From positions 102,784-166,783 of the forward strand of contig JAODTK010004887.1 of the NCBI GenBank assembly GCA_026419785.1: DNA of 64,000 nucleotides. Reading direction: 5' to 3'. The notes below the pieces were generated by a model. It saw nothing but the letters and a program-made list of their open reading frames with translations. It did no database searches and had not been told where the DNA came from. Numbering within the stretch: position 1 is the first letter of the stretch; every line of letters starts with the position of its first letter. The DNA comes from Sclerodactyla briareus (taxonomy: Eukaryota; Echinodermata; Holothuroidea; Dendrochirotida; Sclerodactylidae). Below, piece after piece: positions 1-11,975 of the stretch. The position numbers and the translations under genes were made by a program.

Positions 1-700
1 CAAGGCGATTGCCCAAGGAAGTGTCTCGCCGTGTTGACGAGACAGTGTTTCATTAGTCACCATGCAAAACATTTACAAGGCCTTCCATGTGGGCTTTAAG
101 ATTTGGGTATTATATCATTTAACAGAAAAACAGATGTTTCGGGTCGTGACCAGAAAACAATAGCAGTTCAGGTTAGAAAGTGGAAACTGCTAAAACAAAT
201 GATAATTGAATGAAATAGTTTGTGTTGTCGGGCTTGAGTAGGATCTTCATTGGAAATAAATTTGGGATTATAAAAACGGAAGAAGGAATAGCAAAGTGGT
301 ACGCAGCAAAATAAATTCAACCAATGCAAAAATAAATTCGACGAAAACATTTGTTGTGGCTTACGATTTATAACATGTTTGTACTCTCAAATGTGGGAGT
401 CACAAATGTGGGGTCCCCCGATGTGGGGGGCCCGGGGACATGTCCCTGTTGCCCTGCCCTTAATCCGCTAGTGAGTATGGTAGGCGATCTGGAGTCTGGA
501 TTTCTTGGTTTTTGTAATGTCATGAAAATCCGTACAAGCCTACATAATCCACAGGAAATGGAAATGTTTGCATGTTGAAAAGCTAAAATGTTTAAAAAAT
601 GAAAATTTTCTGAATGTCCCAGTTATCCTCAAAACAAAATGGACCCTTGTCTATACCAAAAACAACACCTGAAAACTGGTCAACTACATCACTTTTTCAC
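1..700. other. No gene seen; contains a G/C-rich palindromic patch
   Basis: No coding exon, RNA gene or element boundary was recognised. At about 395-450 there is a run of short GTGGG repeats ending in the palindrome GGGGACATGTCCC. A similar G/C palindrome (GGGGGACCTGTCCCCC) occurs near 20,560, so the patch may be the scar of a dispersed repeat. ORFs here are short and have no protein-like character. Confidence 0.4.
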
Positions 701-759
701 ACGTGAACAACAAACTATTCTTACTTAAACTATCGAAATCATGTTTTTGTCTCGACTGA

Positions 760-1285
760 CCGAATCTGGGTCATCACAAAAAAATTAGCATCGAGTCACA
801 AGGTCGAAAGGTCAAATGATGGCCAAAAGGTCAAATAATAAGGTCACCAGATGTAGTTCGTATCCCAGACGAACAAAACTTCCATTACGCAATCCCTCTA
901 AAATTTTCGTTGGCCAACGATAGTTAAGGATTGTCCTATGGGGACCTTAAGGACCGGACCTAACACAAAAACAAATAGGGTTCATCCTCAATACGTGAAA
1001 CACCCCATACTAAGTTGTACTTGATACTGCTTGAGTAGCCATAGATATCGTGCTGAAAAGCTTTCTGAAGTTTGACCTCTTCGTCACCTTGAAGTGACAT
1101 TGTGAACTGGGCAACAAAACACAATAGGGGTCATCTCCTATATGTCCAACCCACAGACTGATTTGAAACTACATACATGCGCTTCTTAGTATCGTGCTGA
1201 CAAGGGGTGACCACACACACACACACCTATACGCACGGTGCGCCTGCATAGATCCTTTCTTCGGCAAGGGATCAAAAAAAGGGAA
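760..1285. repeat. Dispersed repeat family A, copy 1
   Basis: This tract aligns by eye along its length with 28,640-29,235. Shared landmarks in order are a CACAAGGTC...AGGTCAAA stretch, CAGACGAACAAA, AATAGGGTTCATCC, ATATCGTGCTGA (twice), CAAGGGGT, a short (AC)n run and a TCGGCAAG-A-A(T)CAAAAA end. The order is identical in the two copies and they differ by many small indels, so they are old copies of one interspersed repeat. No ORF is conserved between them, which suggests a non-autonomous element or a satellite-like module. True ends and target duplications are not visible to me. Confidence 0.7.
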
Positions 1286-1289
1286 GTGG

Positions 1290-2722
1290 GAGAGGGGATG
1301 AGAGGGGGATACTCAACTGTAGTGAGACCATCAAAAAATTTTAAGTAGAGCGAGCGCCATCTGGCTCTGCTAGCACAGAGTCGAGTCAGTTGACTGAAAA
1401 ATCTGGAGAATAGGCCTCTCAGATCACCCAGAAATAGCTTTCCTGATCCTAGCTGTAAAAGACATTGAATTATAATCCCATTTATTCAGTGCCATTGTGG
1501 TTATCATGTTGCATTGCATATATAGATATATTTCAGGGGTGGAGGTACCCACTGTACAACTTACAAATGGCTCATAAATACAACCCCGAAGTGTCGTCTC
1601 CAGCGAATGCAACATCTCAAAAGGATAATCCAAATTTTGTTAGGATGCTCAGCAATGTGTAGTAAATAGCGGTATGACTGGCCAGTTCTTGGGAAGAAGG
1701 GGGCAAAATCACTGAAAAGAATTGTACCTGCTCCACTGGTGCAAGAATAATTCTTACGGTACTCTGCCACAAAAACGATAGTCACAGAATGACACATGGA
1801 AGGTCGCTAATCTGGAATAATGTGTGTCTACAAGATTTAGCTCATGTAGGATAATGGCAGGACATATGGTGTGTTGGTAATTGCAGTTTGCCTGGAAAAC
1901 CACCGCACATAAAGAAAGCCTCAGTCCCAGTGGTGATCCCTGCTTCTGGTCTTGCGGTGTAGATTCACAGGATGGCAAGTATCGAATAGGCCATCATAGT
2001 ATCATTTGAACCCCAACGAAAATTTCCTTTGCCTGGTTTACTGGAACAACATTGTTAGTATTTGACACAGTACCACAAACACATATTCAACTGCAGTTCT
2101 AAAACGAAGTAAACATTGTTAGCCTGTACAAAACTGTGTACAGTGTTTTGCAGAATGGGAAGGGGAGACCCATGACTGAGTTCATGGCCCCCACCCAAAA
2201 GGGTTTTTTTTTTTTAAAGTAAATTTTGTGATGAAATTCATGCTTCACTTGTTCAACCCCCAGGCTTTGAATCTTAAGAATAGCACCGTTTCCTCCATAA
2301 AATGCTGAGTGAAGGAATAAAATTAACGAAATACATCAAAATTGTTGGAAGGATCACAACCCCAGTGAATTCCACAGTTCATATCACCCGCGTATTAAAA
2401 GGTGAACGTTTTACCCAGGCAGGCGTGGATAAGAAAAGAATGAAAGTCAATGGGGATTTTTCAAAGGGAAAATCATGTGGCCCACCACCCTCCAGATCTT
2501 AGGATGTACCCAGCTATTTCATTGAAATCTAGCAATAATGCAATGTTACCAGGAAAATGGTTCTCCGAGGGAGGGAGGTACTGTGGGGAGGTGATGGGAC
2601 AAAATTGCCACTTTTTTCATGAATACTTGGCCGAAACAGAGGGTTTTAAACCATTCAATACACTGGATGACAGAGTTTCTGTCAGCGGGGAATCATCCAT
2701 CAGGTTACAGAATAATAAAGAA
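1290..2722. other. No recognisable feature
   Basis: Moderately AT-rich single-copy-looking DNA with a T9-10 tract near 2203. ORFs of 60-90 codons occur on both strands and overlap each other, as expected by chance. I see no splice-bounded exon, RNA gene or repeat boundary. Confidence 0.4.
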
Positions 2723-2725
2723 TAA

Positions 2726-3420
2726 AGCGCGTTTCCATGCACGCGGGCGGGCGGGGCAACGCGAGTGTCGTTTCATGCCGCGGGCGGGCGGTCGTTTTCT
2801 CGAAATCACACACTTCTGTGTATATCGCTATATAAGAACCGTGTAACCTACTATATCAGATTATTAGTATGATTATTATCATTATCATTATTATGTTATT
2901 TATCAAACACCAGACTCATAGGCCTACTAGTTGTGTAAACCTAAACACCGGTAGTTGTTCTAAATGTCACCATAGCGCCTAAAATACAAATGAAATTTCT
3001 CAGTTGCCAGTTTGGTTTGGAAATTTAGCATAAACTGAACATCAAGTTTTTAGACATGCAGATATGTGTTCAAATAGGTGTCCGAGATCGTTAAAAAGTG
3101 GAGAAGAATGTATAAGATCTCATACGAGTGTTGAAACAGGTAAGAGTGTTGCTGGGAAATGAATTGAAACATAGCATGTCATCTCTTGCACTATCGGGCT
3201 ACAAAGCAGTAAGGATGCAGCGGGAATCCCGGAAAATCGACTACGAGATACCACGCGGGCACGCGGGGCAGGCGGGAAAAAAAAATCGCTACATGACCGA
3301 TGCCAGAAAACGCCGCCCGCCCGCGTTTGCAGGAAACGGATCCATTGAAAGAACGGTGAGGGCCTTATTTTAGGACGCCCGTCCACCAGCCTGCCCGCCC
3401 TGGTGCATGGAAACGCCGCT
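2726..3420. mobile_element. Non-autonomous DNA transposon (MITE-like) with terminal inverted repeats and TAA target duplication
   Basis: The left end reads AGCGCGTTTCCATGCACGC and goes on into GGGCGGGCGGGG. The reverse complement of the right end reads AGCGGCGTTTCCATGCACC and goes on into AGGGCGGGCAGG. The two agree over about 30 bp with a few differences. The trinucleotide TAA lies immediately outside both ends (2723-2725 and 3421-3423), as for TWA target duplications of PIF/Harbinger-type elements. The 695-bp interior has no transposase-like reading frame but carries further GCGGGC/GCCCGC-rich subterminal repeats near 2755-2795 and 3255-3330. Its base composition is strikingly GC-rich against AT-rich flanks. 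Terminal repeats and TSD are seen directly; superfamily assignment is inference from the TSD alone. Confidence 0.75.
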
Positions 3421-3423
3421 TAA

Positions 3424-4462
3424 GGAATTACCCTTTGCGGGACCTTAATGTGGGGTGGTAATCAAACGCAGACGGCAGCTGCCAAATTGCTCTAACCCTG
3501 GTGTGTTCCTGCTACAGTTCCTTGTGCTAAGCACCCAACGAGAACACACAGGTATCATTTTTGACCAGGATTTGGAACCCTGTCTACCAGTGTGGAGGGC
3601 AACATTCGCCCGAAGGCAATGACATTGGAACCTCCTAATCGGTCACAGATATGATCATCAGGATGACCAAAGCTGGTAGGAGTTTACCCTGCATCAAAAT
3701 ACAGGTTGAACACAAAGATCTTGAAGAATGAACGGAGAATATAACTTGACTGACGGCCATAGATGTGTATTACCAAATCGAGACATAATGGATTTTATGC
3801 AAAAAGCCACAATATACGGTCATAATGCCCCCTCTGTCCCAGGACAGAGAAACCATACCAAATGTAACAGCCGGAAATGAGAGGTATGGCTAGAGTAGAA
3901 AAGACTAAGATGTGCTCTTGATATTTTATAAATTGTCTACCACAGATAAAGAGAAGGGGGAAAAATACTCATTGTTAGTAGGATGCAGAGGAGCTACGGC
4001 TAGGTTAATGATGAATAAAGATTTAATGGAGAATGCTAAAGGATTATTCAATTAGATACGGATTTTACTGGCTGACAGCACGGAATTGCTTGAACAGATG
4101 CTAGCCTTCTCTGGGGAGATCAAATAATTTTCTGATGTGACAACATTAGCCAGCTTACTATGTTGTTGGGGACATGCAACAAACATAGTCCAGGACAGGA
4201 TACGGTGAGCTATATATCTCTGCCATGAGAGCAGAATGAGCACAGACCTCAACGTGGAGAATATGCCCCCATCACAACAAGAAACACGTGAAAAACATTA
4301 ACCTGAACGTAAAAGCAAATTCCGAATCAGAATGTCCTCTGAATGATCCATACCTTCAGAAAGCTCCAAAAACAGATTTACATTCAATCACTGTGCCACA
4401 TGAATATGGTACTCACTTAAGGATTGAACAGCATTCTAATTTTTTTTTTGCTGGTACTATTA
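3424..4462. other. No gene seen
   Basis: Unassigned DNA between two TAA-flanked transposons. Overlapping ORFs of about 66-83 codons have no recognisable protein. A T9 tract lies just before the next element. Confidence 0.4.
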
Positions 4463-4465
4463 TAA

Positions 4466-5602
4466 TGCTACGGTCACAAATTCGTAGGAACGATCGTTCG
4501 TACGATGCTCACAGTTTGTCGAACAGTGGGGTTCGTTAAGAATGTTCTGATTTCATACGGAGTTCTCTTTGGGGTTTGACGGCCCCGTCCCAGGAGCGCC
4601 TCCGCATTCGTGAGGGAAATGCTGTGAAAATCCTCGTCTGATGGCCTAAAAGTTCTTACAGAATTGCCGTAGAAAGACGTGAGATCTTCTTGGCTGGCAA
4701 ACTCACAGCCACGTCTCAAGAACGTGTTGTCATGACAGTCAACAGTACGGCGAACTCAGGTGCAACTCACAGCGAACTCAAGTCGTTCGTACCGAAAATG
4801 GAGATATACACTTGGGAAACAGTTCTCCTTGTGGTATTTTCTAAATTTTTGGAAGAGTTCGCCATTTGAAGAGGACAACAATGATCAGGAGGACAACAAC
4901 TACGGATCCTGCAGCTCCAGATGCAGAATGAGGAAGAGAAAAGCGACTATGTATGTCTCGCTGCAACTTTGTTCAAGGAGAGGAAACAAGCATGGTCGTT
5001 GGGGGGTGCGAACATGTATACAGCGGCGGCATATTCGGGCAACATGAGACATTATTTGGCGAGTTGGATCGAGATGTGGTGGCCGACTACATGCCGTAAA
5101 TACGAGCAGGCCTATATATATATATTGTTAGACTTTTTCGAGACCGCAACATCACACACTCCTCTGCCGACGTCGCTTGGTTGAAACGCGTGTGAACTAA
5201 TGAAAATTAAAAAAACAATATTCTTAGGAACACTGTAGGAAGTTTCAAGAACAAACCTCAAGAAAGTTCTTGAGGTGAACTTACGCCGCCGTAAGGCCAT
5301 GATAAGAACCAGAAAGCGCTTGCTGGAAGGGAAGGATCGACAATTTCTTGCGGGAGAGTTCTTACGGCGTTTATTACGGCTGCCGTACGGTCAGGTCATT
5401 TAATGGTGTACGTAAGAAGTGAAAACACACAAATCTTGGACATGATCATCAACCTGGCTACAAACTTTAAGAATGGTCTGAGAAAGTAACATTCGCAAGA
5501 ATGGACCCCCTGGCCTGAAGAACGCTGAAGAGATGACCACGAAATCCCTAAATCGTTCGTAGACCGTACGTAGTCTGTTTGTAGAAGCATTGTGACAAGC
5601 CT
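4466..5602 (+). mobile_element. PIF/Harbinger-like DNA transposon derivative
   Basis: Imperfect terminal inverted repeats are visible. The left end has GCTACGGTCACAAATTCGTA. The right end, read in reverse complement, has GGCTTGTCACAATGCTTCTA. TAA lies just outside both ends (4463-4465 and 5603-5605). Inside, about 4920-5180 + strand reads as a frame-shifted stretch resembling the amino-terminal region of HARBI1-like transposases: a basic Arg/Lys run, a W-x-V-R-x-C-I-Q-R-R motif, then a Leu/Glu/Asp helix (LFGELDRDVVADYM in the adjacent frame). No DDE catalytic core is present, so the element cannot encode an active transposase. Subterminal TTACGGC repeats lie at about 5280-5400. Family assignment is moderately secure; the ends are seen directly. 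Confidence 0.6.
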
Positions 5603-5605
5603 TAA

Positions 5606-8600
5606 CCTCTAATCATCCTTACCCTAACTTTCGTCATTTTGGGGGGGGGTGGGGGTTGATTCATGATATGATCCCCTGGGACGCTGTTGGATGGCGTCGA
5701 GTATACAACCAATTATTGGAAAACAGGACCATAAGATTCAGCCTGCATTTGTAACAGGTGAAGACCGCAACAGGTTTGAGAATGCATTTGCAAAAAAAAC
5801 TTTTGACTATTGGGGACTTGCCCTCTGAATACTCGACTCCTTCATTCTCCATTAAAACTAATAAGGACGGAGTCATCCAACAGGGGGTTTATTTAATCAA
5901 TGACATTGGACCCCAGGCAGGGTAGATGCCCTTCGTACTCCTCAGGTGAAGGTAACCTGACTCTCTCTCGTTAACTGATTTGCTCTGGGACTCCTGAACT
6001 CACAATCAATCATTATTGGGGGGCCAACGATTGAGAGAGGGTGTTTGCGAATTCACCCAACCAACAAGTACTTTATGAGAATGTAGTCCGACATGTTAAA
6101 GACAAGAAGACAAGACATGGCAGGCTGTACCAGGTTGGTGATTCTATTTTTTCAAGAAAATCATGATTTCAAATCCAGTGATTGATTCCAAATACATAAC
6201 AATTTAAACCAAAATAAATATATTTAAATCCTGATGTCCAAATAAAAATCCCAATGTAAATTGTGATTTTAATCGGCTGATTTAAATCGAACACCCTGGT
6301 GGTACCATGCCCCTGTGGTATATCCCGGCAGGAAGTACCTTTGTTGACATCATGACTGAGGAAGCAGGGAGAAGCACATTACAATAATGTCCATTAAACC
6401 TCCAGTGACTTTGAAATGATTGTTTAGGACTAACAACATCCCCACCTGTATCCGAACGGCCCTGGTCGCAACTCTTGTCGCAGCCCCACTTCACCAAGTT
6501 TTGTGTGATCAGACATTACTCTGCCGTCTTCTGTGAACCCTACAAAATAGAGGCAGTAGACATGCAGTAATGCCACTTCCGAACCCATCCAAGATTGTAC
6601 TACTGAAGGCAGACGTGTGTGAAAACAAAATTTCGGAATCATCGGATGAAGTGGAGTCGGCGGAGGAAACAGCCCACCCCAAAAACCAAGCCCCAAATGA
6701 TATGATAACTATAATAATGAAATTGGAGGAGCTTGGACAGCTGAGAGCTGAATGGCGGTGTGACATAGCATGAAACGTTCTCCTGATTATGGTCAACAAT
6801 TTTATGTTTCAAATTCATCAGATAGTTTATCGCTAACAATCGGTCTGCATTGTATTGTTATCGTGGTCATTCATATTGACAGCACTTTGGCTCGTGTGTG
6901 AGCAAAAATTTCATTGTATCTTTACCGGTGCATGCGCTTTAAGATCCAATAGTCAGACTGATTTTGTGTGTGACATACTAGTGATTTTATGAGGAAATAC
7001 AAGATCACAGATAATGTAATTTCTCACGTACCATAGTACCATCTGAAGAGAGACCAGCATCGAGAACAGGGGAAAATATACTACTGATAGCAATGGTATA
7101 AGAAAGAATATACAATTAATTATATGACATGAAACCTACGGAAACAGCAGCCGATTCATGGGCGGTCCATGGGGGCAGGGGTACAGCAAACAGGGCGCAC
7201 GCCTATATTGGCTGCCATGAAACATAAAAAGATGAGCAAAAACAGCACAATGAACCAGAATAGTTAGGACCCCAAATCACACACTTAAAGAGGAAATTCT
7301 ATCATTGTGGTGACCAAATTCGCCACGTTGAGATTTAATGTGAGATATTGCCTTGAGGGTAGGGTATATGTGAAATGAAACTTGGGCCATGCAATATGCC
7401 TACAGGCCCTAGAACTTACTACCAGTCTCAATGGGTTTTGATAATAATCAACCCTGTGAATATGTGCAATTAAGCCAAGCTCAAAACCAAAACTGGGAAG
7501 AGTGGCCTGGAACCATATGATATCACCAGAACATGGTAGGGACAGTTGATATCGCTAGTCAACCTCACTGAATGGTGGCGCTATTTCGTATCTAAACCAG
7601 CACATACAATAGCCCAACTACATGATCCAAAGCATAGGGAGATCGTGGGTTGTATAAGGGTTTCTGACTTTGAAAGGTGAACCCTCAGTGACCTTGGCAT
7701 GACCCCAAAACCATAGTAGAATTATGTACTCACCATCCTGCACATGTCTCTTGTTCAATCATTTGGGAAAGTATTGCGAATACCAAAGCCATATATTCAG
7801 TAGGATGTATGGACTAGGGATATTTTTCTTATATACAACTATTTTCTGTGGAATTGTAAAACTCCATATAACAGAGTTACAAGATATTGTAAAAACTTTA
7901 TAACATTCAAAGTTTCAAACTACCCAATTTTTTTTTTTGGGCCAAAAAAAGAACACAATATTTCTCATGCTAATCACTAACTTGTGAAGTGATCAGTGAA
8001 TTCCCATTTTATTCAGCATCTGTAATATTTTCCCTCTTCTGAACTCTCTACAATAAAAAATAAATCACAAGTTATTACAAAAGGTAACACACTACAGCAT
8101 CTTACAGCCACAGGGCATAATGGATTGATCTAACGAACATGGTTTCAGGACACAAATACAGGATGGGAACGTGCGTTTCGACTGTTTTGTAGCAAGGGTA
8201 CCTTGTCGCTTTTCTGCCAGGCAGTTCAGGCCTCATTCAATTGACGGTAGTGCATTTCCGCTGTGCACAGAATGTCCCAGATAAAGTATCTATATATCCA
8301 ACACTCGTAAACCATTTTTGTCAAGTCAGGTTTTGTGTTTACTTCCCCGCCGATGTGTTGGCTTGATTTGGGTGGGATCATACAGGAATGAATTAGCCAC
8401 ATTTTTTGGCACCCATCTACCCTAATCAATTATGCATTGTTTTTATCAAGATTTTTCCTAACTCTGTCGTATTGACGAACTTGTAGAATGTGAACTACAA
8501 TTGGTCTTCCCTGGCCCTCCACCAAAGACCATTACTGTAACTGTGAAGACCATCAATCAAGCTTGTGGGATAAGATGCATCTCAAGTACTACTGTGTGAA

Positions 8601-8900
8601 ATTTCATAAATGTGGGCCCTCGGCCCCAAGTGTGACCTTGGAACCAAAATTCCTGAAACCCTGAAGGTAGGGCCTTTTAGACCATCAATATGACGAACAT
8701 CAGCACAGTGTACAAAATTTGTAGGCGGAGATACATTTTGAATTTCACACATAATGGCCTATCCTGCCCCTTGAATTACCTTTGCCGATGCTATTGCCAA
8801 AGTCAAACATGTGTCCCATGATTCAATTAAACATTATGTCCAAGTTTGGTCAAGCATCCATCACAGAATGACTGTTTGAAGGCCAAAAAGCAATTGTTGA
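5606..8900. other. Intergenic or repeat-derived DNA without a recognised gene
   Basis: The stretch starts with a G-run (5641-5655). It holds an AT-rich patch at about 6140-6300 with repeated ATTTAAATC-like words, including the palindrome GATTTAAATC. Degenerate TGACCTT-type modules lie at about 7260-7720 and 8500-8720. A short frame at 6570-6773 (67 codons) overlaps three antisense frames of the same size, so I do not call a gene. Confidence 0.4.
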
Positions 8901-8919
8901 CACACTGGGATAGATGATA

Positions 8920-8926
8920 GTGATAT

Positions 8927-8958
<32 letters not shown>

Positions 8959-8999
8959 GATGGATAGATAGATAGTAGAATCGATAGATAGATAGATGA
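8920..8999. repeat. (ATAG)n microsatellite
   Basis: Interrupted GATA/ATAG tetranucleotide repeats. The two overlapping antisense ORFs of about 70 codons rich in Ser-Ile-Tyr-Leu are only translations of this repeat. Confidence 0.95.
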
Positions 9000-9199
9000 G
9001 TGGATGGCAGATTCCAATAGCTCAACAGCATAGCTGGTCGAGCTAAAAAGTGGATATCGCAACACAATTATTACCTAATTATAATCCCAGCCACACTTGA
9101 AGTGGTCCGGGGATATTAATGGTTTTGGGGTGTGTAGCCGTCGCCGCCGTTGTCCCAGGCTCCGCCGTTGCCGCGGAAACTTAGGCATTATCGCAATAA

Positions 9200-9660
9200 C
9201 TCTTTAACGTTTTATCCCGATTGACCTAAAACTTGGCACACATATCCACTCCTAGAAAATCTCGATGTTTTGAAAGTGGGAAGTCACTGCAATGCTGGGA
9301 GGCCGCTACAATTTGCAATAATTTACGCGAAATTTCTTACTTAGTCCGGATTGAACGGACCCCGGTGGGTAAGGGACTATAGTTGATCCCGAAAAATGTG
9401 GAGGGCATTTACAAGGTCATCAAGGTCAAACAGGCCAGAATTTTAGGCGATTTTTTCACAACCTTGTCAGATATGAACGAACCTTGGTAGATGGGGACTA
9501 CAGTTGTTCCTGACAATTTAAAGGTCATTGCAAGTTTATCGTGGGTCAAATTTGCATATTTATGTGACTTTTTTCGTAACTCTCCCATATATTACCACAA
9601 AACTTGGTGGATGAAGGCTAATAGTTTTTCTGACCAAAATGGAGGTCGTCAGGGGTGTTA
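9200..9660. repeat. Degenerate tandem repeat, unit about 120 bp, 3-4 copies
   Basis: A block of the type CTTGGT(A/G)GATG-GG-CTA-AGTT--TCCTGA followed by an AGGTCAT/GGTCAAA stretch recurs at about 9364, 9486 and 9606, a spacing of 120-122 bp. An older unit is recognisable near 9210-9290. It is preceded by a GCC/GTC-rich segment (9140-9180). No coding potential is shared between units. Confidence 0.7.
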
Positions 9661-11100
9661 GATACTTCTTTACTTCTTCGCCATCTTGCTCAAAAAGCGG
9701 GATATACCGTGGGCTGTTTACCCGCCCACACATTTCTAGTTCATGTAACGTTTTCAATGATGTACTGTACCCATTGGCCATTCTCGTGTGACGTACGTTA
9801 CATTAACAGAATTCTCTGTGAAAGCTGTGCGATCTGCCTTGTGAAATCTATTAGGGCATCTGGATATTGCCATTCCAACATTTGATCCATTATGGCAACT
9901 TCAGACATAAAAATGAAAAGTGAAATATTCCGCTTGTATTATGGAGGGTTAAACTTGCGTGACGTAACGTGACATTGCACAAAAGCCTTTTTTTGAAAAA
10001 CAACTTCAATATTAAATCCTGTGAATTTGTACAGCAGAGGTTCTTCATATTTTCTTATACATTTGTAATATTGGTGTACTTTACTTCTGCGAAAGAAGAT
10101 TCCCTAAAATATTGGGAAAAAATCCTCATTGAAGTTCCGGCGTGCGTACGCTTGACAATGCCATTGTGACGTACGGGACAAACGTTGACAGAATAATATT
10201 GTTAAACAGTAAATCTACTCCACTGCCTATCATAGAAACTGCGAATTTAGGCAAACTTCATTTCCAGTATACTAATTAGAATTTAAAAAACAGGCATTCC
10301 ATATGTTGCTTTAATATCCCAATAACTCTTAAATATTTCAACATTGATTGCCATCATTGACTACAACCCCGTTGATCCTACCTACTGTACCCTCTTATAA
10401 AAAACCAATACTTACTGAGTTAATAAGTTTCCTTCAGCTTACTGTATTGGTCAAACATGTAAAGTGGAACCTAAATCAATAAGTTTATCCTATATATCGT
10501 CAAAGAGTATCCCCTTTATAAAATTACTACTTCATCACTCCCTAGGGAGTTCAACACCCCCACCCCTCTCACCTCCCCCTGCTTTGAGTGGCATATGCCC
10601 CATCTAATTAAGGCTTCCCTGGCATGAGTCTACCCTCCCTCCCCCCTCTCACACTCCACAGAGGCTACGCAGGTGACACCTGACACCATTCAGTCGTGAA
10701 TAGGTGCCTGGGAGGAGTAGTAAACAAATGACTGAGGTGTACACTTTTATTCTATGGTCAGTGTAGGGGGCCCAGAAGGAGGTTATGACAGGCGGATGTG
10801 AACCTCAAGGTAAAAAAAAGGCAGGTTTTTACAAGGATGAAATCTATGTCTGTCACAGATGGGAAAACTAGTTAGGATGAATGGAAATAAATGCCTGAGG
10901 GGTTGAAATGAGTAGAACATTTGTTATTGATAGCATGCTATATAATAGTGATTTCGCATCATGCTGAGTCGCTAGGGTGCCCAAGACTAAACCATTCTTA
11001 AAATTTGATAGCGTACAGTCTCTGGAGATTGTGGCAGAAATGTTATTATTTGACAGTTTTGGTCCAATAAGGACTGAATGACAATTGATGACATAACGGT
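9661..11100. other. No gene seen; weak repeats
   Basis: GTGACGTAC-type words recur near 9788, 9959 and 10,169 in similar contexts, which hints at another diffuse repeat of a few hundred bp. A pyrimidine/CCCC-rich stretch lies at 10,540-10,665. No protein-like ORF was found. Confidence 0.4.
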
Positions 11101-11104
11101 TTTT

Positions 11105-11975
11105 ATGAGCAAAGTAAGAGTCCGATCGAAGCGGGAGTGGTCTCCTTTCATAAAGCACACAACGGTACTATCAAATATCCAAAAAAACCAGTGTGCCTCA
11201 CAATTTTTTTCAAAGACTCAGCCTTTAACCCACATGACCCACCCGACAGAGGCAAATTGAGGTAGAGGTCACACCAAAATGCAGATCAACATTATATCAC
11301 AATGGTGAACCTTCCAGCCTTCACAGATATTGAATTATCCGATTATGGCCAGCAAACATTTTTGACCCAAAGTGACTTGAATGACCTTTAATGACATGGC
11401 AGGTTTTATTGAAAATTTAACTCTCCATGTGATTACATCCAACCTAGGAAGCATTTTGCATTATGATGAACATGCCCCAGTGCTATTGCCAAAAAGTACT
11501 AAAATCAGTTTTTACCCTATGTGAAAACTTTGATGACTTTAATGACATTGCGTTTTTTTATAAAAATTGTTACTCTCCATGCGATATGCATCCACTCCTT
11601 GAGAGCATATTTGCATTCCATGAACACGCCCAATGTTATTGCGAAAAAGCTATTAAATTAAACTTTGACCCCCTTGTAATACCAAAGTAAGTGTACGATC
11701 GAAGCGGGAGTTGTCTCCTCCACTAAAGCACACAAAGGTATATGAACATATCCGAAAAATAACCAGTTCTATTTTTTTGCCTGTTACCTCCTAAATAGCA
11801 CAGTTTTTTATTCAAGACTCACCTGTACCACCAGGACACCCGACAGAGGTCAAATTGAGGTCGAGGTCACACACATGCGTCAACAATTATATCACAATGG
11901 TGAACCTTCCAGGGCCTTCACGTATATTCAATTCTCCGATTATGGCGGAAACAGTTTTTAGACCCTAAGTGACCT
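11105..11975. repeat. Tandem duplication, about 573-bp period (1.5 copies), with a nested 150-bp duplication
   Basis: The block beginning AAAGTAAG...CGATCGAAGCGGGAG occurs at 11,111 and again at 11,684. The two can be followed in parallel for about 290 bp through CACCCGACAGAGG, GAGGTCACAC, ATCACAATGGTGAACC and TCCGATTATGGC. Between them lies a second, shorter direct duplication: 11,380-11,530 against about 11,530-11,690, both containing ACTCTCCATG, GAACA(T/C)GCCC and TATTGC(C/G)AAAAAG. Sequence divergence shows both duplications are old. Short ORFs inside are by-products. Confidence 0.8.

Noticed and set aside
8850..9067. Two - ORFs of about 70 codons
   Set aside because: Ser-Ile-Tyr-Leu repeats from the (ATAG)n microsatellite.
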